A stretch of 64,000 nucleotides of DNA from Hedera helix (Eukaryota; Streptophyta; Magnoliopsida; Apiales; Araliaceae), in NCBI GenBank assembly GCA_947179155.2, contig OX359287.1:3039501-3103500 (forward strand). The letters run 5' to 3'. The translations under genes and the position numbers were made by a program. Below, piece by piece: positions 24,181-35,764 of the stretch (its first letter is position 1; each line of letters opens with the position of its first letter). The notes under the pieces are model-generated. The model was given only the letters and a program-made list of their open reading frames with translations. It searched no databases and had not been told where the DNA came from.

Positions 24181-24843
24181 CTTGCTCAGCTGAATAGAAA
24201 AATCACACCTAAAGCATATAATTTTTCTATAAGAATTTTATGAGTTTTCTCTGAGAATAGTAAGGTTATTTTGAGTGTTTGAAAGCCAAAAGGAGTGCAG
24301 GAATTTTTCAAGTAAGTCTTTTATTAAAGAGTAGTAATTTCATAAATTCTTATTTTTCACGATATTCACAAATCTTCCTTTAGAAGACTCTTCTTTAAGA
24401 AGATTCATTTTTAAAAGCTTTCTTTGGAAGATTTATTTTGAAATATTATTTTAAAAACTATTTTAAAGTTGTTATATTATACTACAAAAATTATGTTAAA
24501 TATATATAATTTTGATAGTTCATAATATATGAATTATCATACACCTTGAAATTTATATGTGGTAATTACTAATTTTATTAAAAATATATAGGTTGATCAA
24601 CCTCATTTAAATCAATATCCAGTCACGTGTTAAGGTAATGAATATTATTTTTTTCACACTCTTAAATTTATTATTGTAAGGGATGTCATTTTCTTTCATA
24701 CTCTTAAACTTACTACGGTGAGGAATATCATCTTCTTTCATATTCTATTATTGAAACTTACTACGGTAATTGATTATCATTCTTTGATTCTCGAAAATAA
24801 TATCGTTTCTTTCTTGTGCCATTTTTTTCCATGTATTAAATTG

Positions 24844-25030
24844 TGGGAATAACCTTACGGCGCGGATTACCGTCTGTTGGTGAATAACCTTTCGTATTCA
24901 TTTCTTATTAATCTCTGAGAATAACCTTACGGCGCGGATTACCGCCTGCTTGGTGAATAACTCTTCGTATTCAAATTGATGGGAATAACCTTACGGCGCG
25001 GACTACCGCCTGTTGGTGAATAACTCTTTT
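24844..25030 (+). repeat. Three ~65-bp tandem repeats in LTR-C
   Basis: Each unit contains AATAACCTTACGGCGCGGAT (third copy GCGGACT) and TTGGTGAATAAC. The GC-rich core stands out from its AT-rich surroundings. Confidence 0.85.
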
Positions 25031-25706
25031 TATTTGTCTCATGTGAAAATAATTTGTCTACACGAATTATCACATGACACTTTTATTCCATATTGGTTTG
25101 TAATATCATTTTCTTTCATATTCGTAAGTGATATCATTTTCCTTTATACTCATAAGGGATACCATCTTTTTCATCTTCCATTATTCAAACTTACTATGGT
25201 AAGGGAAATTAATTTTCTTCACCTTTTGTTAATCAAACCTGCTACGGTAAAGGATATTATTTTATTTCATACTCTTAAATCGAAACTTATTATGGAACTA
25301 TTGCTTCTATAATTCCTGAATATATTATATGTTTCATAATAGTTGAACTTCATTATTTCAACTGAACCTTCCTATTTTCTGAAACTTTCTATTGAACTGT
25401 AACCGTTATTCTGAACTGTGGATCTTGAATATCATATTTAAATTTCACTCCACATCATGTTGACAATTTGGACATTGTTTGAATCTGCACAAAGTAAACT
25501 TCCGATACTTATTGTTTATCTTGTTTCTTCTGTTCATCATTTGTATCACTGTTATTTGTATTAACCATCAAGAATCAAGCTGTTGTGAATATCTGTGGTC
25601 GGGGGCACAGATGTGATATAATTGTTGAACATATGATAGGTTAAAGGCGATATACTAGGTTAAAGGCGATACATCTGTTCGGTGTCTTTTATGGCACGTG
25701 GTGAAT

Positions 25707-25990
25707 GTTCTCTTTGGCCCGTAGTGCAAAGATGAACTGTTGATTGGTATGATTATGACCAAAGGCTGAATCTAGTATAATCATGACCGTTGGTATTATA
25801 TTGAAAGTTCTCTTTGGCCCGTAGTGCATAGATGAACTGTTGTTTGGTATGATTATGACCAAAGGCTGAATCTGGTATAATCATGACCGCTGGTGCTATA
25901 TTGAATATCTTTGGCCCGTAGTGCAAAGATGAACTGTTGATTTGCATGATTATGATCAGGAACTGTGAATTTTTATTATCATGACTAATG
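25707..25990 (+). repeat. Three ~100-bp tandem repeats in LTR-C
   Basis: Units start at about 25707, 25807 and 25906 with TCTTTGGCCCGTAGTGCA and contain TGATTATGACCAAAGGCTGA. The third is diverged at its right end. Confidence 0.85.
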
Positions 25991-26230
25991 GTATTTCAGA
26001 TGATAAAAGTTGATGATGTTTTTACTAAAAAGAGAAGCGAGTGAACATTATGGTCTGCATTATTCTTCTAATAGATTGCCCATTCCGCTGCTTTTATTGA
26101 TCCGAACATTATTTAAAAATTTAACTGCAGTTTTTGATATAAACCTTGTAATCTATTGTATTCTATCAAGAACTCAACTGTTGAAGGCTAATGATAATTT
26201 ATTCGTCATTATCTTAGTCATAATATTTCT

Positions 26231-26265
26231 TACTGGGCTATTTGAGCTCACCCTTTCTTTTGTTC
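26231..26265 (+). other. Conserved LTR stem-loop motif in LTR-C (diverged)
   Basis: CTTACTGGGCTATTTGAGCTCACCC: GGGCT can pair with AGCTC. Position and flanks match the motif of the other long LTRs, and ATTTTTCAACAGG follows. Confidence 0.4.
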
Positions 26266-27389
26266 CATTATTTTTCAACAGGAGATGAGAACGTAGCTGG
26301 GTCTAGCCGGGGAATGGAGTGAGAGTCCGAGGAATAGCTGTCGTAGTCTTCACATGTTGTAAAATAGTGTGGCAATAATAGTGAAGACTTAGTTGTGTAT
26401 TATTATACACTGTATTGTTGTACGTTGTGCTTTGTTGTAATAATTTTGTTGTAGTCTTTTGACGACTCAAGTTTGGGCTGTGTGGGCTCAGATTTGGGGG
26501 CGTCACAGTTGGCATAATCATTTTTGTAGAGACACTAAAGCAAGTATGTAGGTGCTTATTAGAGAATAAGTTCACTGAACGTGACTCGCTTAAGGAACAC
26601 CTAATGGAGTTTTACTTTGTCAATAGGAGTTCCTTATGTGATAGTCGTATAAGTGATCCTTGGACTTGAGATCATCATAGTATCTTGTGTGTACTAAGTT
26701 ATACTTTGACATACTCCTTAAAACCTGTTGGTATATCAAAGGATACGCTTTGGTATAATAAGGTACACATGGAGATAGGTGAATGATCAACAAAGGATAT
26801 ACCACTTTCAGTAAAGGGAGATAATGTCCTATGTGATTCAATAAGTGACAACTGAGAAATCCTTGGCCAGGGTTGAATGGAATTAGAAAGGAGTTTCTAA
26901 TTTACATTAACTAGAGTTGTGTATTTGTGAATTGAAATGCATATGATCAAATTAATAAGACTTGGCAGAAATTTCATGTCTTATATTTGATTGGGACATT
27001 GTATGGTAGAAGGAATGCATTGTATGGTAACTATTCGCTGAAAGGTTCTTTTACGATCAAATATTGAAATTTATATTATCTGGAATGTCGACTAATCGCT
27101 AAGGGGGCTTACCCTTATTATGAAATAATTATTTATTCTGAATTAAAGAGTTAATTCATAATAAATGAATTAGAATTGTTCTAATTTATTTATTATACAA
27201 TCGGTTTAATATGGAGAACCTAAAGGGTCACACTACAAAAAAGTAATATTTATTTTAGAAACATATGACATAATCGTAATAATAAATTAAGTATATTTAA
27301 TTTATTCTTTGGTGATAGAATAAATTAAATAGCTTAATATTTATAATTTAGTATTTTAGAAATACTAATTATAAATTAATAAGAGGAGT

Positions 27390-27436
<47 letters not shown>
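27390..27436 (+). repeat. ATT trinucleotide microsatellite
   Basis: About twelve TTA/ATT units with one AGT interruption, inside LTR-H. Confidence 0.9.
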
Positions 27437-27437
<1 letters not shown>

Positions 27438-27704
27438 TAGTTCCTAAATGGTTTAGGAATTAATTAATAAGTAGTAGTAGTATTATTAAATAATTAATTT
27501 CCTCAATAGTTTAGGAATTATAATTATAATAATTAATTAAGTTACTAAATGGTTTAGTAATTAATTAATAAGAAGTACTCTCATTATTAAATAATTAAGT
27601 TCCTAAATGGTTTAGGAATTGTAATTTATTAATTTAGTTCTTAATTAAATTGATAATTAAATTAAAACCCTAATCTTAAATAGTTTAGAAGGGTTGGCTA
27701 GATC

Positions 27705-27714
27705 TATAAATAAG
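27705..27714 (+). promoter_or_regulatory. TATA box of LTR-H
   Basis: TATAAATAAG followed about 30 bp later by a CACACTCTTTC start-like region. It sets LTR-H in plus orientation. Confidence 0.55.
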
Positions 27715-28179
27715 AGGAGTCTTATCATAGATCAAGGTTACACACTCTTTCATTAGTATAGAGAGAGTACTCCATAATTCACTACATTTAAGGAGTTAGA
27801 GAGAGAAAGAGAGAGAGAGAGAATTAGGGCTAGCCACCTATTGTTTAGAGAAACCATAATCCACTTCTTTAATTCATAAATCTCTTGGTGGATCACCTTT
27901 AGAGGCTTCACACTTGGGGAGCTAACATTGATCCGTGGAATCTAATCGGTGAATTTGAAGAAGAACGTGAATGATTAAAGGGAGATGAAATTGTACCCGT
28001 CGAAGCTTGGTTCTACAAATGTATAAATTCTTTTATCCTTCCTCAATTAATAATAGTCACATAAGAAAGATCCTGGTTATTGGTTTGTACAAAAATTTTA
28101 AAATCTGATTTTTCTTGCTTCCATTGTGCTTATATAATTTGATTATATGTATGCCATATTTTTGCAAACCAACATGTTC

Positions 28180-31010
28180 TTGATATTCGGCTAAATCTGA
28201 TTTCTGCTAGTAAACTTGATGATGATGGATTTTGCAACGTCTTTGGTGATGGACAGTGGAAACTTACTAAAGGTTCTATGGTTGTGGCTAGATGTAAGAA
28301 ATGTTCAACATTGTACACGTTACAGGCAAAGCTCTCTACAAATATTGTTAATACAGTGGAGAATGATAGTCAAGTAAAGTTGTGGCATAAGAGACTTGGT
28401 CACATAAGTGAAAAGGGATTGAAGCTATTAGCCAAGAATAACAGTTTATCTGGGTTAACACGTACATAGTTGGAAAAATGTAGTGATGGCTTGGCTGGAA
28501 AGCAGAACAGAGTTTCATTCTTGAGTTCTCCATCACGAAAGTCAGATATACTTGATTTGGTACACTCCGATGTATGTGTTATGAAAGTAAAAACACTTGG
28601 TGGTTCTGTTTACTTTGTGACATTCATTGATGATCATTCGAGGAAAATATGGGTATACACTTTGAAAACCATAATCAAGTACTTGATGTATTTAAGCAAT
28701 TTCAGGCATCAGTTGAGAGACAAACGGGAAAAAAGCTAAAGTGTATCCGAACAGATAATGGAGGTGAGTACATAGGCCCATTTGATGAGTATTACAGAGA
28801 GCATGGTATTCGGCATCAAAAGACACCTCCTAAGACTCCCCAGTTGAATGGATTGACAAAGAGAATGAACAAGACCTTAGGTAAAAGAGTTAAAAGTTTA
28901 CTTTCACATGCAAAATTATCGAGTTCTTTTTGGGGTGAAGCATTAAGTATAGTTGCGTACTTATTAAATTTGACACCATGTGTATCGTTGGATTTTGATG
29001 TACTGAACAAAGTTTGGACAAGTAAAACAGTTTCTTATGATTCGTTGCGTGTCTTTGGATGTAAGGCATTTGTGCATATTCCTAAAGATGAGAGATCAAA
29101 GGTTGATGCAAAAACTTGGTAGTGTGTATTTATTGGGTATGGTTAAGATGAATTTAGTTATAAATTGTGTGATCCAGTTCAGAAGAAAATATTTCGAAGT
29201 CAAGATGTTATTTTCATTAAAAACTAGACTATAAAAGATATTGACATGTCCGAGAAGATGGTACCGAATAACTTTTATGAGAATGTGGATTTAAATGAGG
29301 TAGATGTTCTTATACATGATGACTCTCCCGAGTCCCCACACTTGTTTGAACACCTACATATTAATGTTCGAAGGTCTACTTGAGACCGAAAAGCTTCTAC
29401 ACGCTATTTTTCTAATGATTATATATTGTTGGCAGATATAAAAGAACTAGATAGCTATGAGGAAGTTATGGAAGATGAACATAAAGAGGAGTGGGTTGAT
29501 GCCATCCAAGATGAGATGCATTCATTGCATGAGAATCATACATTTGAGTTGGTGAAACTGTCTAAGGGTAAAAGGGCGTTGAAGAATCGGTGAGTTTACA
29601 GGGTAAAGCAAGAAGAACACATCGCATGTCCACGGTACAAGGCTAGATTGATTGTGAAGGGATTTACACAGAAAAAGGTTATTAACTTCGATGAGATTTT
29701 TGCTTTAGTTGTGAAAATAACATCCGTTCGGGTGATACTTGGCTTAGCCGCTACACTTAATTTAGAGGTTGAGCAGATGGATGTCAAGACTGCCTTCCTA
29801 CATGGTAATTTAGAGGAAGAGATTTATATGGAACAGCCGGAGGGCTTTGAAGTGAAAGGAAAAGAAGATTATGTGTGTAAATTGAAGAAAAGTCTTTATG
29901 GCTTAAAGCAAGCACCGAGGCAGTGGTACAAGAAGTTTATGTCAGTTATGGGGGAGCATGGCTACAGGAAAACTTCTTCGGATAATTGTGTATTTGTGCA
30001 AAAATTTTCTAATGATGATTTTATTATCCTTCTGTTTTATGTTGATGACATGTTAATTGTTGGTAGGAATTCTTCACAAATTGAGTCGTTGAAAAAGCAG
30101 TTGAATAAGTCTTTTGCGATGAAAGACTTGGGTCCAACAAAGCAAATAATTGACATAAGAATCATGCGGGATAGGGATGCTAAGCAATTATTTTTGTCAC
30201 AAGAGAAGTACATTGAGAAGGTAATTCAAAAATTTCATATGGATAAGGCTAAAGTGGTTAGCACTCCTCTTGTTTCCCATTTTAAGTTGAGCACAATATA
30301 ATGTCTTTCAACTGATGAAGAGAAGAAAGATATGGAAAGAATTCTATATGCCTCAGTTGTAGGAAGTTTAATGTATGCCATGGTGTGTACATGGCTAGAC
30401 TTGGCATTTGCAGTTGGTGTTGTTAGCCGTTATTTGGCAAATCCGGGAAAAGAACATTGGAATGCAGTTAAGTGGATTTTACGATATCTTAAAGGCACTT
30501 CCGAATTGAGACTTTGTTTTAAAAATGGAAAAATAGAATTAGTTGGTTACACAGATGTAGTTATGACTGGAGATCTCAATACTCGAAAATCTACTTTAGG
30601 TTATATGATTTCTTTTGCTGGTGGGGTTGTGTCATGAAAGTCTAAACTACAAAAGTGTGTTGCACTTTCTACAACAGAAGCAGAGTTTATTGCAACAACT
30701 GAAGCGAGCAAGGAGTTGCTATGGTTGAAGAAATTTATGAACGAATTGAGATTCAAATAAAAGAGGTACGTATTGTTTTGTGACAATCAGAGTGTTATTC
30801 ACCTTGGTAGGAACATAATTCATCATTTCATTCTAAATCAAAGTATATTGATGTGAGATATCATTGGATTAGAGATGTTCTTGATGCAAAGTTGCTAGAA
30901 CTTCAGAAGATTCATATAGACGATAATGGTTCTGATATGATGACAAGTATATTGCCAAGGGAAAAACTTGAGTATTGCAGATTAAGCTCCAGGATGGCGA
31001 ACCCCTCCAC
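28180..31010 (+). pseudogene. Copia pol remnant: integrase, RT, RNase H
   Basis: Continues the polyprotein after LTR-H. Seen in order: LTKGSMVVAR and LWHKRLGHISEKGL (pre-integrase; the following zinc-binding segment reads KCSDGLAGKQ, so its second Cys is Gly); integrase blocks LVHSDV, FIDDHSRKIWVY and RTDNGGEY; RT blocks QMDVKTAFLHGNLEE, KKSLYGLKQAPRQWYKKF and YVDDMLIVG (YVDD at 30038-30049); RNase H blocks STLGYMISFAGG and ALSTTEAEFIA. Breaks include a TAG near 28467, a frameshift near 28665, and stops near 29120, 29380, 29591, 30299 and 30636. It is not able to encode a full polyprotein. Confidence 0.9.
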
Positions 31011-31018
31011 TTAGTCGT

Positions 31019-31030
31019 GAGGGGGAGATT
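31019..31030 (+). promoter_or_regulatory. Polypurine tract of Copia element
   Basis: GAGGGGGAGATT immediately before the 3' LTR start TGTTGGG at 31031. Confidence 0.75.
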
Positions 31031-31904
31031 TGTTGGGTTATTTCCACCTATGTGGGTAGGCCCAATTAGTAGCCCATACGGTCTATTGACCCCATATGGA
31101 TGATATAACATAGGTTTCAAGAAAAACAAAAGTAAGGAGTAACAAAACAGAAGAGAGGAAAAGAAAAAACTGATTCCCGCAGGAAATAGTGTAGTATTTT
31201 ACTACTCAGTGATCAGAAGGTCATTCGTGGTCCGATTGGGCTGATTTTTGGAAGGTGACGCTGTAACTTTTTGGGCTTCAATCTGAACAGTGGGATTGAG
31301 CATCGAAATCTCCAAGCGTCAAGTTTTGTTATACATTGTTGATATATTTTTTGCGAGAGTTGATGGAGTTTTTAGTTTTCTCTTGTTATTCTTCTTGTTG
31401 AAGATGTATGCCAAGAATATGCTATTATTGATGGTTGTTGCTGGTTTATGCCTCTAGTTGTTGCTAGAAAGAATATTGTATTTCTCGTTATTATTGATAG
31501 TGGAAGATTTGGTGGACTACGGTCCCGTGATTTTTACTCCTCACATCGAGGGATTTTTCCACAGAAAAATTTGTTTGTGTTCTTGTGTGTTTGTTCTTAA
31601 TTATTAACTGCTTGGATTATTTTTCTTATCGATGGTTGTTGCTGGTTTATGCCTCTAGTTGTTGCTAGAAAGAACATTGTATTGCCCGTTATTATTGATA
31701 GTGGAAGATTTGGTGGACTACGGTCCCGTGATTTTTACTCCTCACATCGAGGGGGTTTTCCACATAAAAATTTGTTTGTGTTATTGTGTGTTTGTTCTTA
31801 ATTATTAATTGCTTGAATTATTTTTCTTATTGGGTTTACATAAGAGGGGAGGAGTAAAATGTTTCGTTGTGCTGTTAGTCTTGTTTGGTTTGTTTTTCTC
31901 TAAC
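31031..31904 (+). repeat. 3' LTR of Copia element (interrupted at its end)
   Basis: Matches the 5' LTR. It is longer because of a 201-bp internal tandem duplication, and its last ~9 bases lie beyond the hAT MITE at 32497-32505 (ATCCCAACA). Confidence 0.88.
31430..31831 (+). repeat. 201-bp tandem duplication inside 3' LTR
   Basis: The segment starting GATGGTTGTTGCTGGTTTAT occurs at 31430 and again at 31631. It is single in both 5' LTRs of the family seen here. Confidence 0.85.
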
Positions 31905-32496
31905 TAGGAGTGAACATGGTGCGGTTTAAAGCTTAAACCGCATATAAACCCGCTTAAGTGCGGTATAAAAATTTCAAAATCGCTCATGAAACCTCTTGTA
32001 ATTGGTACGGTGCAGTTTCATTTGGTGCGATTTCGATGTTAAAACCAATTGAAATAATAAAATTTTATGCAATTTAAATTAACAATTTAGCATCACACAC
32101 TATTAAATACCACTTTGATAACACACAATCACACATAACTTTACTTATAATATTTTTTCTAAATAAAAACAAAATAGAATTTCAAAACATAAATGATGTT
32201 ATCTCCTTACATATAAAAATTCTAAATAAAGATAATTATAATTTGAGATAATTCCAAATGTTTATACATTATACTAATATTTCTTGATATGCTTTATTTT
32301 TACAGTTTATGGTGCAGTGCAGTTTGATTTATTGTATGCAGTTTTGCCCAGAAACCAAACGCAAACCGCATTTGAGGTTTTTCAATCCACCTAAAACTGT
32401 CACATACGTCGGAACCATTGATGCGATTTTAATTGGTACGGTTTGTGCAATTTTTGGCGTGGTTTTGGGGGTAATTTGGTTCCTTACTCACCCCTA
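31905..32496. mobile_element. hAT-type MITE in the Copia 3' LTR
   Basis: 592 bp from TAGGAGTGAACATGG to TACTCACCCCTA; the ends are inverted (TAGGRGTGA). The subterminal repeat TGCGGTTT recurs many times in both orientations. The flanks CTCTAAC (left) and ATCCCAAC (right) are diverged copies of the LTR end CTCCCAAC, consistent with an 8-bp target duplication. Removing it restores the LTR terminus CCCAACA and, directly after it, CTTAT. No transposase. Confidence 0.8.
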
Positions 32497-32682
32497 ATCC
32501 CAACACTTATCCACCATCCAATTTACCAAAATTCAGATAAAAAGTAAGACTTTATACCAGAATTTGAACCCAATACCAAATTTCAACAAAACCCATCGTC
32601 CAAATCATCAAAATCAAAGAAAAAGAACGACAAATTCGAAATTAAAATATATAAAAGAAAAAGACTCAGAAAGGAAGAAAAC

Positions 32683-32898
32683 CTGATGGATCGGTGGGTA
32701 CATAGAATTGGTGCAAACCGAACATTCTAATAATTCATGGACGGTGGTGGCCGGAGTAATTCCGGGCACTGCGCAGCCATTATTACTGGGAGGTTTTGAG
32801 GGATATTGATGATTATGATGATGATTCTGAGGATGGTGGATCTCATCATCTTCCATTCCATCTGAAGATGACACGCACTCTATGTTATCCAAAGCCAT
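32683..32898 (-). pseudogene. SINAT: SINA-type E3 ubiquitin ligase, orphan first exon
   Basis: The 72 codons from ATG at 32898 give a His/Asn-rich N-terminus (HHPQNHHHNHQYPSKPPSNN) and then VHELLECSVCTNSMYPPIHQ, the start of the SINAT RING finger with its first C-x2-C pair. The exon ends at CAG followed by GT (32682-32681), which fits a splice donor after the PPIHQ residues; I recall SINAT genes having an intron there. The rest of the RING, the zinc fingers and the substrate-binding domain should follow on the minus strand, but 178 bp further on is the Copia element, and nothing like them is visible to its left. SINA-type ligases bind E2 enzymes through the RING. Either the exon is a captured or truncated fragment, or the gene has a very long intron leaving the window. 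Confidence 0.8.
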
Positions 32899-33589
32899 TT
32901 TTCACTAATTACCCACCTCTCCAAAATCTCTTTAACAATTTGACCACTTATTCATCATCAGTTTTGGGCGGTGACTGTAACACCCCCAGATTCGCGGCTG
33001 AAAATGATCTTCGCAATGGTGATATGAATCTGAACTTCATACGCAGCGCTCACTGTGACTTGTCTCCAAGCTTGCATTTTGCCAATCTTGTCAGTATTTC
33101 TGCTATTAATATCAGAAGTTGGTAATTAATGGAGATAATTTTTGAGTAAAAATCATTCTTTCCACTTGCATGTTAGCATACTGCCGGCTCAAACCCAGAT
33201 AAAGGAAGGTTGTGTTAGGTTGGTGACCAGTTGAAGAACTTGTCAATTTCTTTGACATAAATCTTGATGAGTGGAAGAAGAGGATTCATCTTACTAGTTT
33301 GGGATTAAAGACTTAGTGAGTTGAATTTAGTTGAGTTGGGTACCTAAACCACGGGTTGATATTGCTTTTACGTATTGGCACTTCATGAGCAACATTTCTG
33401 CTACTCTTCTTCATTTAACAGTACAGGCATTAGTACCTAGATCATTTTACATTACTAGAAAGATATCAATATATCCAATGAGCAATGAATACTAGTCTTT
33501 TATTTCCTAGTCTTGGGGAAATAGCGCTTTCATCATTGATGCACGTCGTGTACCAACTTTTTATTTACTATTTCCATTGTGGACTGTAA
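32899..33589. other. Upstream of SINAT exon, joined to tandem-duplicated unit
   Basis: About 75 bp of possible 5' UTR, then TGTAACACCCCCAGATTCGC (32977), which looks like a Gypsy LTR terminus cut off after about 80 bp. From 33062 the sequence matches 43831 onward. Confidence 0.45.
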
Positions 33590-35113
33590 TATTACTACGG
33601 GAATGGATATTTACACAATTAAATTTGATATTTTCACATGTAAAACTCATTTTTTATATATAATGACGATTTTTGTAATATCCCAGATATTTACAAGATT
33701 TGTAAATAAGATTTTAAATATAAATTAAAGGTTATGGTTTAAAACCTAGAGTTGTAGAAGTGAGATGTGTGAAAAATGTGGAAATATTTTAATGATGCAT
33801 GTAGAGAATTTATTAAGAAAATAAATTCAATTGAAAAGTGAAGGTGATTATATTAATATATATACACCTAATGTGTGTTTGTTAGCCCAATAAGAAGATG
33901 AGTAGATTATATACTCAATTAAACTAATAATTTAATTAGTTTAAAATGTGAAGTAAGAAGGGAAGTCATGAAATATAATTAACTAGGTTAATTATATTTG
34001 TTAAGAGTTAAAGTTATAGAAAAACTAGAATGATTGTCTAGAATGACAATATTATGAAGTTAATTAATTAAGTAATTAACTTAATTATTAAGTTGTTATA
34101 TAGAGTTCATTAATGGATTTAATACAAGACCAATATGAGAATACTTGAATGAAGATGGGTAATTAAATAATAAGCCCAAATATTATAGTCCAAGAGGTAA
34201 TTAATATAAGTCCAATTAAATTATGTTGGCAAGTATTGTATATAATGTGGTGGTTATCCAATTAAATTAATTACCTAGCCAAAGTTATAAAGATGTGTGA
34301 GTTGTGTTGGGTAGCCCAAATAATTAAATAAGGGAGCCCAATGCAAACTAAACTAGTAGCCCAAATATTTAGTCTAAATTTAAAAGTCAAATGTTGGGAG
34401 AATAAATTCAAGTATTGTTAAGTGTAGAGAATTAACTAATGTAGGGTTAATTGAATAACCCTAATTGGTAGACAAGAGAGAGTATTAACCAAACATTGGT
34501 TAATTGCTAGGTGAATGAATGTGATGATGAGAATTAACTATGGATGAGTTAATTGAGTAACCTTAGGTAGTAAATAAATTAAAGATTTAACTATGCATGG
34601 GTTAGTTGTAGGAAGAATATTATAGATACAATTATGTATGTATATAAATCACCAATATAGAATTGGTAGGTAACCATGAGTTGGATGTTGTAGAGAATTA
34701 ACCATACCTTGGTTAATTGAGGAAATGATAAAATAAGTATATCTATTTATATGATAAGTTTAGACCATGGTTGGGTGTGTGGACCAACCTAGGTCATTTT
34801 AATGTAGAGAGTTAACCACATTGTGGTTAGTTGTTGTGAGATATATAAATATGTATATATAAATAAGATGAGCCTTAACTAAGGTTGGGTATTGTGTGAC
34901 CAAGGTTAAATGTTGGTGAGTTTGGTGATTGAGTGTTATATACTCAATTGGTTACTTGTTTTGCTAGCTTGGAAAATTGCAAGTAACATGTCACACCATG
35001 GTCAATCAAGCTAGTCATTCCAAATGGTCATTCATGCAATAGTAAGCTCAATTAAGCCCTAGTTTCACCAACATTGGTGAATTAGAAAAGTTAATGAGAT
35101 ATTAGTGGAGGGC

Positions 35114-35123
35114 TATAAATAAG
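35114..35123 (+). promoter_or_regulatory. TATA box, 5' LTR of element D
   Basis: TATAAATAAG; the same word occurs at 39771 in the 3' LTR, at 52266 in element E and at 27705 in LTR-H. Confidence 0.55.
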
Positions 35124-35709
35124 ACATCTCACACTTGTGCTATGTTTGTTAGTCTTTTTGCTAGAAAAGCTAGAGAAAAAGAAAAAGAAAGTTAGATCTT
35201 GTGAGCATTGATGGTTGGATGATCTTGGAGCAAGGTTTAAAGATGGAGGTCTCATCAAGAGGAAGCTATCTATATAAGAAGATTGATCATCCAAGCCTTT
35301 TCAAAGTTCTAACAAAGAGGATAATCAACAAAAGGTGGTGCAAGGAACGTGAAAGATTAACGTAAGCTGGTTATACAAGTCCAGGCAAGTTTTTCAGAAC
35401 GTGTTGTATTATGTGCATGAATTATAAGTTTGTTATTAAACTGAGATGTGCTCATACGTGGTTATGTGCAAAGATATTTTAATGTGCCTTTGTGCAATAA
35501 GTTGATTTGAACTGTTGATATGCGGTAGTTGATTTAAGACAATTGTTCTGCATTGAACTATATGTCATGATAGAGGTTAGACATGAAGCATAGATTAAAT
35601 GCGAAGCATAGATTAAATGCGAGGCATGATATGCATGAGCAGTATGTCATAAACTGAAATGCATGAATTGTAAATATTATGTGAAGCATGTAATGTGTTA
35701 TGTGTAGCT

Positions 35710-35764
35710 GTTGAACTTGCTGAGCCGTCGTGCTCACTCTTGCCTAAACCAACATTTTCATATA
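35710..35764 (+). other. Conserved LTR stem-loop motif, 5' LTR of D
   Basis: CTTGCTGAGCCGTCGTGCTC then ACTCTTGCCTAAACC and CATTTTCA. TGAGC/GCTCA form the stem and CGTCGT the loop. About 600 bp downstream of the TATA box, so in the part expected to be transcribed. Confidence 0.6.

Larger units (their letters stand above)
23231..26507 (+). mobile_element. Solo LTR, Gypsy type, nested in LTR-H (LTR-C)
   Basis: TGTAAGACCCCGAA... to ...GGGGGCGTCACA, 3,277 bp. The copy-2 sequence at about 63445-63460 is uninterrupted at this position and serves as the empty site. A TATA box lies at 24172. Inside are three copies of a ~65-bp repeat (24844-25030), three of a ~100-bp repeat (25707-25990) and the shared stem-loop motif (26231-26265). 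The flanks TGATG and GTTGG do not match as a target duplication; GTTGG could be the start of a retained primer site. Confidence 0.8.
22905..28174 (+). mobile_element. Solo LTR nested in Copia gag-pol (LTR-H)
   Basis: TGAAAGTAGT... to ...CAAACCAACA, flanked by TGTTC at 22900-22904 and 28175-28179. The Copia reading (KHV then LDIRLNLISASK) resumes exactly across it. Without the LTR nested within it (23231-26507) it is 1,993 bp. A TATA box at 27705 and a leader with GAGAGAGAG and TTGGTGGATCACC lie near the right end, as expected for R-U5. No coding region. The left part also occurs in copy 2 (63141-64000), so it was there before the block duplicated. Confidence 0.85.
21186..32505 (+). mobile_element. 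Copia LTR retrotransposon carrying nested insertions
   Basis: The element runs TGTTGGG (21186) to CCCAACA (32505), a 7-bp inverted terminus, and is flanked by CTTAT at 21181-21185 and 32506-32510. The order is 5' LTR, primer site, gag, protease, integrase, RT, RNase H, polypurine tract, 3' LTR. In Copia elements integrase precedes RT, as here. Removing the nested solo LTR (22905-28174) and the hAT MITE (31905-32496) leaves about 5.5 kb, a normal Copia length. Many stops and frameshifts make it defective. Confidence 0.92.

Noticed and set aside
32796..33125. 109-codon plus-strand frame
   Set aside because: Antisense shadow of the SINAT exon and its flank.
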